Source of the DNA: Bidens hawaiensis
Lineage: Eukaryota; Streptophyta; Magnoliopsida; Asterales; Asteraceae
Length of the DNA: 64,000 bases
Assembly: GCA_021521415.1 (NCBI GenBank)
Contig: JAIQDT010004228.1
Location: forward strand, 1-64,000
Reading direction: 5' to 3'
In this document: one piece after another, positions 22,823 to 33,269 of the stretch
How the letters are laid out: each line of letters starts with the position of its first letter
Position numbering within the stretch: position 1 is the stretch's first letter
Notes under the pieces: model-generated
The model's database searches: none
The model's input: only the letters and a program-made list of their open reading frames with translations
What the model was told of the DNA's origin: nothing
Translations under genes and position numbers: made by a program

Positions 22823-23859
22823 GGAAAATTGGTTTTTATTAGTCTCAATTATCCCATTTTGGTCGCCGCTAGTCCCAACTTTCATTTTGACTGGCAACGG
22901 TCCCAACTTTCACATTCGTTTCTTCCATCAGTCCGCGACTAACCAAGTACTAACTCCATTATCTTATTGCTGACATGTCAATCCTACTTGTCAAAAACAT
23001 ATGACATGGTAGCCTACGTGAATATTAGTTTATACTTAACAATTTTACATTTATAATCCCCAATTCTCTAACCATTCATTCACAATCAAAATCCCCAATT
23101 CTCTCACACCTTAATCACATCTAATGACATATTACCCCCTACATAATTCCTTCCACACTGACAATCATATCTTTCTTCACACTAGTGGCTAGCTAGCTGA
23201 TATACACACATACATAATTCAATTCACCTCTACATAATTCATTCATTCATTCGCTGCTATTGTATACAGTTATCGGAAACCGCAATCAGTGAATGAATTT
23301 GATTAAATATTTTGAAATTCTCTTCGGAACAACTGAATTTTGCAACGGAATCTGAATTCTCGTCGATTGATTGAAGAAGGTGGTGCGTGTTTTAGTTTTT
23401 ATACTTTTTGATCAAGATTCCTTCCTGGCTAACATATATACTTTAGTTTTGTTCTGTACCTTTATATTTTAATTACAATTATCAAATTGGATTGGATGTA
23501 TTACAAGCATTAATCAATCGGAAATAATAATTACGTGGTGAATGCGCCTCCAAAGGAGTGAGATGTGATTAAGGCTTAATAGAATTGAGGATTTTGATTA
23601 CAATGAATGGTTGGAGAATTGGGGATTATGAATGTAAAATTGTTAAGTATAAACTAATATCCACGTATGCTACCATGTCATATGTTTTTGACAAATAGGA
23701 CTGACATGTCAGCAATAAGATAACGGAGTTAGCACTCAGTTAGTCGCAGACTGATGGAAGAAACGAATGTGAAAGCTGGAATCGTTGCCAGCCAAAATGA
23801 AAGTTGAGACCAGCGCCGACCAAAATGAGATAGTTGGGACCAATAAAAAACAATTTTCC
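22823..23859. mobile_element. Non-autonomous DNA transposon with about 290-bp terminal inverted repeats (MULE/foldback type)
   Basis: The left end (GGAAAATTGGTTTTTATTAG...) and the reverse complement of the right end (GGAAAATTGTTTTTTATTGG...) match over about 290 bp, including CATTTTGGTCG, GGCAACG, TTTCACATTCGTTTCTTCC and GACATGTCA blocks. About 450 bp of unrelated AT-rich sequence lies between. Long TIRs and no ORF point to a Mutator-like non-autonomous element. I could not confirm a 9-bp target duplication. Confidence 0.75.
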
Positions 23860-24246
23860 AACTAGATAATATGTAATGTATTGAGGATTTGTAGTGTAAA
23901 CCAACAAAACTTGATGCCATACACTATAATATGTGTAATGTTTAAAGATCATCTAGGTATTGGATTGCTATTATGTGGTTAGGATAGACAAAGTGAAAGC
24001 TGACTATGTTGTAGGTAATTAAGATGGGAAATTGTGTTGCCATTGTTGCATCCTCCTCCTATCGTGCTATTTCTATGTGTCCACTTCCATTCGTTATAGG
24101 TATCCTTCTATTCTTTCTTCCATTGATATTGGACTGTTTAAGCGGTGTTCCCACCAGTATCAGAGACCCCACATTAGCAACCCCTCCTAATATGCTTTTG
24201 TCTACTTCCTTTCTCTTTATCCTTATGACTACTAACCCACATCCTT
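23860..24246. other. Non-coding stretch, nothing recognised
   Basis: Unique-looking sequence between two transposons. The short ORFs here lack any domain. Confidence 0.5.
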
Positions 24247-25405
24247 TAGGTAGCGTTTCATAGAAGGAAATGAGAGGCGGAATGGAATGGGTCATTCCAA
24301 AGGAATGAAAAAAACAATGTTTTGTTGTCATGTGGTAATGGAATGAACCATTGCATAATGAATGAAATTCCTTTCAAATGTAGTATTTTCATTCTTTAAG
24401 AAGTATGGTAGTGTTTGGTATGAAGTAATGATAGGTGGAATGAAATGGATCATTTCAAAACAATGAAATAATATATATTTGGTTGACATTTATCAATAGA
24501 ATGAATCACTCCTAAGGAATGAAATTCCTCCTATATATAACATTTTTTATTACTTAGTAAAAAGTGTTTTTTCTTTCATTCCTTAAGGAATAGAATGAAA
24601 AATTATCAACAATTATTGTTATTATTATCTTGTTGTAGTATAACTATTATTAAATTATAATAACTATTATATTTTTATTATTATATCGTATTATGTTATT
24701 ACCATTTCATTAATTGACAAAAATATAAGTGTGTATAGTTACTATTTAATAAAAAAATAATAACAAAGTGATTATTCATTTCATTCCTACGTGGTAACCA
24801 AACAAGATAATGGAACGGTAATGACTCATTTCATTCATTTGTCCATTCCATTTCCTTGTCCATTCTATTCTCTCGTTCATTTCATAACCTCATACCAAAC
24901 AGACCCTATGTGTTTTTTTTCATTCATTCAAGGAATGGAATCAACAACAACAATAATAACAAAAAAAATATTATGATTTTTATTATATTAGAATTATTAT
25001 TATATTATAATTATTATTACATTATCATATTATCATATTATTAATTTTATTTTATTATCATTATTTTTTATATTATAATATAACAATTATTATATTAGAG
25101 TTATTATCGTATTCTTAATATTATTTAAATCATTTGACGAGTCAACGCTTCATAATAAGCATGCGTGATTCAACATTTTTATGATTATTTTTATTCGCTT
25201 TAGTGGTCTTGTTGAAGCGCACAGGTCTTAAAAATGAGTTAATACGAATATTCATATTAACTCAGGATGATGATCATTCCATTCCTATATGGTAACCAAA
25301 CATGATAATGAAATGATGATGATCCATTTCATTCATTTGTCCATTCCATTCTACATCCATTCCATTCCCTCATCCAATCCATTACGTCATACCAAGCTTT
25401 AGTTT
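24247..25405. mobile_element. Nested hAT-like MITEs rich in GGAATGAA/TTCATTCC
   Basis: The outer ends are TTAGGTAGCGTTTCATAGAAGG near 24247 and ATTACGTCATACCAAGCTTT near 25400. An inner element runs from AGTGTTTGGTATGAAGT (24411) to CTCATACCAAACAGACCCT (24908), with inverted TGTTTGGTATGA ends. Both carry GGAATGAA-type arms and inverted TCATTCCATT arms. The middle (24600-24760 and 24960-25130) is ATT/TAA low-complexity DNA. Such TGTTTGGTA-ended elements are common plant hAT-type MITEs. Exact ends and duplications are unclear. Confidence 0.55.
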
Positions 25406-25439
25406 TAGATTGTTTTTTTCAATTTTAAATACGTTAGCA

Positions 25440-25946
25440 TTAGGGGTGGCAAATGTGACCCATTTGGTTGAATGGGTTATAATAAAATGTATATGATGGG
25501 TCAAACTAAAAAAATAAAATGATTGAAACAGATTAAAACAGGTTGACATTTCTTGACTTTTTTTTAATGAAACGAGAAAAACGGAGGAAACTTTTTAATT
25601 TTTTTACCTATTTAGTTTTTTATTTACATTTCGAGTTATGATTTTTTAATAATTTTTTTGAATTTTTTAATGAGGGATTTCTGAAATCTCAACCCATTTT
25701 AACCCATTTAAAAACCTCTCATTAAAAAATTTAAAAAAAATAATTAAAAAATCATAACTCAAAATATAAATCAAAAACTAAAAAAACTAATAATTTTCCT
25801 CCGTTTTTTTGGTTCCATTAAAAAAACTCAAAAAATCTCAACCCGTTTCAATTATTTTCCTTTTTTAATTTGACTCATTTTGATCCATTATAAACATTTT
25901 ATTATAACAAATTTAACATAATAGGTCACATCTACCACACCTAGTT
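25440..25946. mobile_element. 500-bp foldback MITE (TAGGGGTGGCAAA type)
   Basis: Almost the whole block is one imperfect inverted repeat. The left half begins TTAGGGGTGGCAAATGTGACC and the right half, reversed, TAGGTGTGGTAGATGTGACC. Both halves contain matching blocks around TTATAATAAAATGT, TTGAAACAG/GGGTTGA and ACGGAGGAAA. A centre near 25690 (TTTTTTAATGAGG/CCTCTCATTAAAAAA) closes the hairpin. No ORF. Confidence 0.75.
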
Positions 25947-26051
25947 AGGATCTAGGAGTAGCTTTTGATATTGTGGTATACGTTCAAAAAAAAAAAAGTA
26001 AATAGATTAATTCTTACCAAAACTGTAAGTAGATTAGGTGAGGACATTTAT

Positions 26052-26374
26052 TTTCTTTCTTTTTTTAACAGGCAAATGAATCCTTCAAATGGGCTACTAG
26101 CTAAATTAATCGCATCGAGATAAACTCGTCTTTCGATTCGGAAAAACTCTCACCTAAGGCCACGCCCGTGAACACTCGCCTGAAGGCACGACAGTGCGGT
26201 GAGATAAAACTCATTCAGTTCAAGGATCCAACTAGTGAACGCTACTTAATCGCCTAGTCTCCCAACATCACCCTAGTGCCTCTGATACTAAATGTTATGG
26301 GCAGGAATCGAACATGGGTCGCATGGAAAACCAAGTCTCTTCCTTACCACTCCACCACTAGCTCATTGGCGGAC
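26052..26374 (-). mobile_element. tRNA-derived SINE
   Basis: On the - strand it starts near 26370 with a Pol III A-box-like stretch TAGTGGTGGAGTGGTAAGG (plus 26342-26360) and a B box GTTCGATTCC (plus 26304-26313), about 30 bp apart as in tRNA genes. About 230 bp of SINE body follows, ending in an A-rich tail (TTAAAAAAAGAAAG) at about 26052. The tRNA-like head, body and A-rich tail are the marks of a plant SINE. Confidence 0.75.
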
Positions 26375-27206
26375 TTTTATTTTCTTGATTGAGAGAACTT
26401 TATTGAAAAAAAACTATAAAGTATATTTATTACAAGGTTTTATCCCCATATTACGGAGTTGTTTTATACTTTTCGTTTATAATATTTATATATATTTTTT
26501 TATTTTAATTTTATTTATTGTAAAAAAAAAGTTAATAATATACTTAGTGTTTGATGATGAAAAGGTTTCACAAATAAATAATATGTTATAACCCAGTTTA
26601 AAAGCTATCTGGGTTTGGCGACACTCATGACCCGCTTATTTGTTCTTCACTATAAATTTTTTTTTAATTATAAATAATATCTTTCTTTAAAAAAATGGAA
26701 ATTATTTTTTTGTTATATCCCTATTTTATTAGGTTTTCATATTAAATATTTGGTGAGATTAATTTTTAATTGAAGGAGATGTTATAACTCGTTTAAGAGC
26801 TATCTGGGTTGGTGAGACCCATATCCATAAATTCGGGTCAAATGCAGAAGCCTTTGTTTATAAATAAAGTAATCTTAACCTGGTGCATTGAGAGAATGTA
26901 GGAAATAACTATAAAGCTTTTAAATGTTTCATTTATATATATTTACAGAATGCAATAAAATATTTTTTAAGCCTCTTAAAAATGATGTTAAATTACATCG
27001 TGTCCATTAGATATATAATTTCTTGAGATGTTAAAAAAATGAAGAAAGAAAGTAAACCTTTTAATTATTTTTCCCTACCGTTTCCTCACTTTATTTGAAC
27101 GATTATGAAAGGAAGCTAGAAGAATAAATATATAATTAATGTTTGAACTTAAGATTACTTGTTTTCTAATATTTAAATAAAGCATTGATTTTTGGTAGGG
27201 AACAAA
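26375..27206. other. AT-rich intergenic DNA with a repeated 45-bp motif
   Basis: No gene. The motif GTTATAAC(C/T)C...AGCTATCTGGGTT occurs at about 26584 and again at about 26782, which may be remains of a small insertion. The rest is poly(A/T)-rich. Confidence 0.5.
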
Positions 27207-27215
27207 TATGTAATT
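27207..27215 (+). other. MULE target-site duplication, left copy
   Basis: TATGTAATT, identical to 32603-32611 on the other side of the MULE. Nine bp is the usual MULE duplication length. Confidence 0.9.
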
Positions 27216-27555
27216 GACCCAATTACAAATTTTGTCCTTTAAAAAAAGCCAAATTACGGTTCGTGTCCTTTACTTGCAGGCGGTGTCCTTTAAACTTTTT
27301 TTTCCTACAAGTTTTGTCCTTTACGCTAACTGGGTTAGAAAAAGTCAGTTAAATGCCCTCACGTGAGACGCATGTGAGGGCATTTTTGTCCTTTCTTATA
27401 TCTCTGCAACTAAGCCTCTGTATCACTCTTCCCCCTCCCTGTCGATCGAATCAATTCCCGGCGATCAGAAACCTTAAACCCTCGTGTGTCCTACGCGACT
27501 AATCAATTAGGGCTTCAATCAATTGCACATCATTCTCAGAACTTAAACACGTAAG

Positions 27556-30500
27556 ATGGATGATCCTCCTCATCCTCCATTCTACATTCGTGAAGCTGAT
27601 GAACAATCAAATGCTGATGCGTTTTATGGTAAGTTAAAACTTTAGGGTTTATAATTGGGTTTATTTAACTAACAGCTGTTTAATCTTGTTTGTATAGTAA
27701 ATAATCCACATTTGTTCACGATCAAGATGCACCATGGTGGCAGTTTCACTAAATTTCCAGGACGGGTTTATAAGAGAGCCGTTGTCCATTATGTTGACAT
27801 GCTAGATATTGACAAGTTTTCAGTTCACGAGCTTGATCGAATCTTGCTTGAATTATCCTATCCTACAGATAAGGTTAGATTCTACCATTATGTAGTACCG
27901 GGTTCAGATTTGGATTGGGGGCTTAGAGCTTTGGGAAGTGATGATGATGTTAGGGGATTTGCTAAGTATATTGGAGCTTTTAATCAGTTAATGAATGTGT
28001 ATGTTGAGCATGAGTTCACCTCTGTACACACATACTTCTGCTCAACCTCAAAGTTTACCATTGAAGAGATAACAAATGAGGAGTTTCTTGCAAGCGAGGT
28101 CGTACTAGATAAAGCAAACTCAGTTAAGAAAATGTTGTTGTTGGAATGGCAAGATAGCACAAATGAGGTAGTTGTGGAACAAGACAAACAGGATGCAAAT
28201 GTGAATGTTCAAGAAGAGAATAATGTTGGTGTTGTTGAACAACAAGACCAGATTGATATATGTCATGAGGATCCAGAATTTGACCCTATGTTTGGAGAGG
28301 ATGCTTTTGGTGTGCAACCTACAAATGAGGTGGAGATTGATTACAATGGTGATGTAGATGGAGGTGGGGATGGAGGTGGATATGGTGTGCAGCCTACAAA
28401 TGAGGTGGATATGGATTACAATGGAGGTGGGGATGGAGGTGGGGATGGAGGTGGGGATGAAGATAGTGAAGATTCTTCAATTTCAGATGAAGAAAGTGGA
28501 GATGAGTCTTCAAGTTCAGATGAAAGTGGAACTGATGATAGTAGGGATTCTAACTATGAAATGAGAGATGAGAGTTCTGATGATGATGAACATCTAGAGG
28601 GTTGTCCAGTTAAGAAACCAAAGAATGTGAAGAAATCTAAGAACAAAAAGAAATCTAAAAATGTTAAGAAAACTAGGGATGGTGATGAAGATTCAGAAAG
28701 TGATTCAGATAGTGACTTCAACTATGAAGATGGTGAAATACATGATGTAGATGTAGATATGAGGGATTTCAGACTGCATACTGATTTTGAAGTTGAACAG
28801 CAGGATGCAAATTGTAGTTTAGAGGTTTTGGACATAGAAACGGATGATGTGATGTTGGATAATGATAGGATGTATAATGAGAAACAAAGAAATGAGGGGG
28901 ACATGGATTATCTTTTCCATGTGGGACAAGTTTTTGGTACAAAAGCAGAGGTGAAGGATATGATCAAGGCACATGCAGTTGAAACAAGAAGACAAATTAG
29001 GATAAGAAAAGATGATTTGGTAAGGGTCAGGGCTGTGTGTGAAGGAGATATGGAAGTGCAGGGGGGTGGATCTAGCAGTGCTAATAAAGATGAGGGACCA
29101 GTCCAGAAAAGTATTGGGGGTAGGGGAAAAAGGAAAGACCCACTTGCTATTAGATGCCCTTGGTTACTGTTGTTGTCATACCAAAAGAGAACAGCTTCAT
29201 GGAAAATTACAAGGTTGATAAATGAACATAAATGCCTTTAATCTAGGGAAATTTATGCTTGCACAGCCGGGTTCCTCTCAAACCATTTGGTTACTGATCT
29301 TCAAGATGACCCAAAGCTGAAAGTTAAATCCATCAAAGAAAGGTTTCAAAGGAGGTTTGAAGTTGGTGTGTCTGAGATGAAAGCTTATAGGGCAAAGATG
29401 TTGGCCAGGGAACATATAATTGGAAATTTCAAAGGCCAATATGGGTTATTGAGGGATTATATTGAAGAGTTGAAGAGGACTAATCCAGATACAACAGTGA
29501 AGCTTGAATTAGAAGAATGCTCAGATCCAACATCTGAGACAAGACAATTCAAGAGGATATACATCTGTTTGGGGTCTTTGAAAAAGGGGTTCAAAGCAAT
29601 AGGTAGGGATCTGTTGGGACTGGATGGGGCTTTCCTTAAAAGTGCTTGGCCTGGTCAACTTTTAACAGCAGTTGCTCTAGATCCAAACAATGGATACTAC
29701 CCTGTTGCATATGCTGTAGTTGAAGCTGAAACATTGAACTCTTGGGAATGGTTCTTGGAATGCCTTGGTGATGACTTGGATATAAACAACAGATCCAAGT
29801 TTACCTTTATGAGTGACAGGCAAAAGGGTCTTATACAGGCTGTAGATAAGTTGTTTCCTTCTGCAGAGCATAGGTTTTGTGTGAGGCACATTGAAGATAA
29901 CCTAAGAACACTCTTCAAAGGAAAGCTTTTAAGGGATGCTCTTTGGAAGCTGGCTAGATGTACATCACCTACACAATATGAGAGAGAGATGAACAACCTA
30001 AAAAACTTGAACAAAAGGTGTCATCTTTGGGTATCTAAGATCCCACCAGAAACATGGTCAAGGTCACACTTCTCTGGTAAGTTTTTAATTTTGTATCCTT
30101 TATTCTCTCATAACTTTCAAGTTTTGTCCTTTATCTTTTGTGTTTTGTTATAATAGGTAGAGCAATGTCTGATGTGTTGACCAACAACATGTGTGAATGT
30201 TTCAATTCAAAGCTGGTAGATGGAAGGGACAAGCCTATTATCACATTGCTGGAATACATCAGAGAATATGTGATGAGGAAGATTGTTACTGTGTTGAAGG
30301 TAATTGATAGGTCATCAGGGTTACTAACACCATATGCTACACAAATTATGGAGTCAGTGAAGAAGGAAGCAAGCAGGTGAGTTGTATGTGAATATTTACT
30401 TGTCTTGTAAATGATGTGAATGGTTTACATATTTGGATGATAGGTACTCTGTGCATTGGAACGGTGAGGATCATTATCAGGTAACAGGTCCATATGGTGA

Positions 30501-30999
30501 TCAGTGTGTAGTGAACATGAGCACAAGTACATGTGCATGTAGGAGATGGGAGATAACTGGGATACCTTGTAGACATGTGGTGGCATGTATTTGGTTGAAG
30601 GGTGCACATGACAGATCTGTTGGCAGGCCAGAAACATTTGTCAAACCAATTTACACAATGGATAGGTGGAAGGCAGTGTATAGCTACAAGGTGTATCCCA
30701 TCAATGGTATGAGTATGTGGCCCACATCACAAGTCCCAATCCAGATCACAGCTCCTAAATTAAAAAAGCAAACTGGAAGGCCAAAGAAATCAAGGAAAAA
30801 GTCAGCAGTGGAAAGGGAAGATGGTGGTTCAAGGAAAAAGTCAAAGGTTGATGCAAAGGGCAAGGGAAAGGCTGTGGAGGGTGAAGGCCAGAAAGTGAAG
30901 GCAGTGAGAAAGACAAAGCCAAAAGGATCAAACACTTGTGGGACATGTGGTCAAAAGGGTCACAACAAGAGATCATGCATGAAAAATTTTGCAGATTAA
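27556..30999 (+). pseudogene. MULE (MuDR-type) transposase, four exons, one in-frame stop
   Basis: Exons read from splice sites: 27556-27628, 27698-30076, 30157-30376, 30444-30999 (1,075 codons). The N-terminus has a PB1-like MuDR domain, then a long acidic Ser/Asp/Gly and Lys-rich region (about residues 190-400), a DBD_Tnp_Mut domain from about residue 430 (FHVGQVFGTKAEVKDMI), and the MULE catalytic domain from about 660 (LLGLDGAFLKSAW, MSDRQKGL). A SWIM zinc finger follows (CACRRWEITGIPCRHV, about 921) and a CCHC knuckle (CGTCGQKGHNKRSC, about 1056). A TAA at 29239-29241 (codon 539) sits inside the open frame just after the DNA-binding domain; no other break was seen. It cuts and moves MULE ends (family knowledge). 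The stop should kill it unless read through or an assembly error. Confidence 0.9.
27629..27697 (+). other. Transposase intron 1
   Basis: GTAAGT...TTGTATAG between exons 1 and 2, phase 1. Two further introns, 30077-30156 (GTAAGT...ATAATAG) and 30377-30443 (GTGAGT...GATAG), keep the frame through the SWIM region. Confidence 0.8.
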
Positions 31000-31234
31000 T
31001 GTGCCTACTGTTTGACTGTTTTTGTAGTTTTTATGACTTTATGGTATGGATATTTTTATGACTGTTTTTGCAGATTAAGTTGTTAGACTTTTTTTGAAGT
31101 TTTTCATGGTATGGATGTATTAAGTTGTTGTCTGGACTTATTTTAAGTTTTTCAAACACTTGTATGGATGTATTAAGTTGTTATGGATGTATTAAGTTTT
31201 TCATGTAATGGTTTGGCAGTTTTTACTTATTTGC

Positions 31235-31650
31235 AGATTGTGCATGATGTGCAGATAGATGGATGTGTAGATAGATAGTGCACAATGTGCAGATAGATGG
31301 ATGTGTAGATAGATAGTGCACAATGTGCAGATTGTGCATGATGTGCAGATAGATGGATGTGTAGATAGATGGTGCACAATGTGCTAGATAGATAGTGCAC
31401 AATGTGCAGATAGATGGATGTGTAGATAGATAGTGCACAATGTGCAGATTGTGCATGATGTGCAGATAGATGGATGTGCAGATTGCAGATTGTGCATGAT
31501 GTGCAGATAGATGGATGTGCAGATTGTGTATGATGTGCAGATTGTGCATAATGTGCAGATTCTGCATAATGTGTAGATTGTGCATAATGTGTAGATAGTG
31601 CACAATGTGCAGATTGTGCATCATGTGTAGATAGTGCACAATGTGCAGAT
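31235..31650. repeat. TGTGCATGATGTGCAGAT minisatellite
   Basis: An array built on an 18-bp unit TGTGCATGATGTGCAGAT and a variant TGCACAATGTGCAGAT, with inserts of AGATGGATGTGTAGATAGATAG, gives about 416 bp. It lies between the two convergent MULE genes. Open frames across it on the - strand only encode repeats and are not genes. Confidence 0.9.
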
Positions 31651-31848
31651 TGTGTATTCAATCCATCCAAAAGTCCAAAATAAACTAACCAAAGATTCAA
31701 AATAAACTGATGATACATTGCTTAAAAGGGATCCAAAATTACATCCAAAATAAAGTCAAAATACATAATACTTAAACTGCATAAAGTCCTAAATTAACTA
31801 ATAAAGTCAAAATACAAATAGTCAACAACTTCAAATTCAGTCAACTAG

Positions 31849-32211
31849 TTACATTTTCATTGCAATTACAATTGCAATGAAAATGATCCAACTAATGACC
31901 AATCTGTTCTTCATCTTCCTTGCTTGTTCTTTATAACTCTCTAAACTTTGTTCAACCTTGTTTTTCGACTTCAATAAGCCCGGGATAATCTCCAATGCCC
32001 GTTCACACATTGGTGGGTCACGCCATCCAAGAAAGGGGCAATCCGATGTCTGGAAAAGAGGAGAAACATGAAGTATAAACAATTGACTGGAACTTAAATC
32101 GAATTACACACTTACCATGTCCGGACAAGAGAAAAACCGACGACCTGGATTTCTATCAGTCCATGAAGTTCGAACAACTGCTACCTTGCCACAAACACAG
32201 TAAGCCATCAT
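31849..32211 (-). CDS. GRF-type zinc-finger protein with C-terminal membrane segment, carried in the MULE
   Basis: Two exons, 32211-32116 and 32049-31849, joined by a 66-bp intron (GTAAGT...TTCCAG), encode 98 residues. The N-terminus is a GRF-type zinc finger: CVCGKVAVVRTSW at residues 5-17, then NPGRRFFSCPDM (21-32), a Cys at 36 and LGWRD (39-43). A short coiled-coil-like charged helix (SKNKVEQSLESYKEQARKMK) and a hydrophobic stretch (VISWIIFIAIVIAM, about 83-96) follow. Plants have many such small GRF proteins of unclear role. Zn binding and nucleic-acid binding are family inference. It is convergent with the transposase and lies inside the TIRs. No stop or frame break is seen; the first ATG of two is used. 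It could be a captured host gene or an element gene. Confidence 0.75.
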
Positions 32212-32602
32212 CAATTGAGCCCTGGTATTTGAATTTCGCATCGAGCCCTAATTGATTGAAGCCCTAATTGAGTCGCGTCGGACACGAGCCCTAATTGAAG
32301 CCCTGATTGAAGCCCTAATTGAGTCGCGTCGCCGGAGAATTGAATCGATTGAAGGACACACTGATGGAAAAGAGGGGGAAGAGTGATACAGAGGCTTAGT
32401 TGCAGAGATATAAGAAAAGACAAAAGTACCCTCACATGCGACTCACGTGATGGGATTTAACTGACTTTTTCTAACCCAGTTAGCGTAAAGGACAAAACTT
32501 GTAGGAAAAAAAAGTTTAAAGTACACCGCCTGCAAGGAAACTTAGAAAAGGACACGAACCGAAATTTGGCTTATTTTAAAGGACAAAATTTGTAATTCTG
32601 TC

Positions 32603-32611
32603 TATGTAATT
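32603..32611 (+). other. MULE target-site duplication, right copy
   Basis: TATGTAATT, identical to 27207-27215. Confidence 0.9.
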
Positions 32612-33269
32612 TTCATAATCTAATTACATCACTCCCCATGGCTTGTCTTCTTCCCAAGTAACAAATGCATGGAACACATAATTCTCGGATAGTAGCTCAT
32701 CACTTTCCTGTTACACAGGTATTTCTTCATTTCAAAATATCATTCTATTTTTTCCTGGTTTGACTGCAATTTTATTCATCTTTAACATATTTTATTCAAC
32801 TTTGTTCCTGAATTTTTAACATATTTCTGCTTCAAATCCTTAAAATTCGAGAGTTGAAACCTCAATCCGTAATTTTGAATTATCAAAGCCTTAATTTCAA
32901 AATAGGCGTTTTTAAGCAAATTTCATCATTTGATTCTTGAAAACCAAGCTGTCCCTATCTAAATTATTTTATTTTATAAGCAATGTTTACTTCGATACAG
33001 AACAGAAGGCAACCAAACAACAAGCTAACTGATTAACTTTGTTCCTGTTCATTATTATTTGCTCTTCACCATCATTTTGCTGTTGTTTTCTATATACTAA
33101 ATCTAATTTATATTTCTATTCCTTGGATTGTTAATTTCTGATTATTTCCATTTTTCATTTAATTAATGGCAATTTTTATGAAATTGCATGTCAAAATAGA
33201 AGCACTTTCGAATGTTTTTGAATTTGTAACAGATTTCAGCTTCCAGTTTTTTGTTGATTTTGATCATCA
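32612..33269 (+). promoter_or_regulatory. Upstream region of the ARAD-like gene
   Basis: 660 bp between the MULE and the ARAD-like ATG. It is AT-rich and probably holds promoter and 5'UTR. No TATA box could be chosen with confidence. The MULE now separates it from any more distal control DNA. Confidence 0.5.

Larger units (their letters stand above)
27216..32602 (+). mobile_element. Full-length Mutator-like element (MULE) carrying a transposase and a GRF gene
   Basis: TIRs of about 245 bp: left GACCCAATTACAAATTTTGTCC, right (reversed) GACAGAATTACAAATTTTGTCC, both continuing through AGCCAAATT, CTAACTGGGTTAGAAAAAGTC and a CTGCAACTAAGCCTCTGTATC block. Perfect 9-bp TSD. Inside are the transposase gene (+), a minisatellite, and a convergent GRF zinc-finger gene (-). 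The TIRs have diverged, so the insertion is not brand new. It lies 667 bp upstream of the ARAD-like ATG. Confidence 0.95.

Noticed and set aside
24024..24331. Overlapping ORFs on both strands
   Set aside because: No domain, no splice context, in DNA-transposon-rich sequence.
31223..31718. Three long open frames on the - strand across the minisatellite
   Set aside because: They are repeat translations (HIMHNLHI-type) caused by the absence of stops in the unit; no domain.
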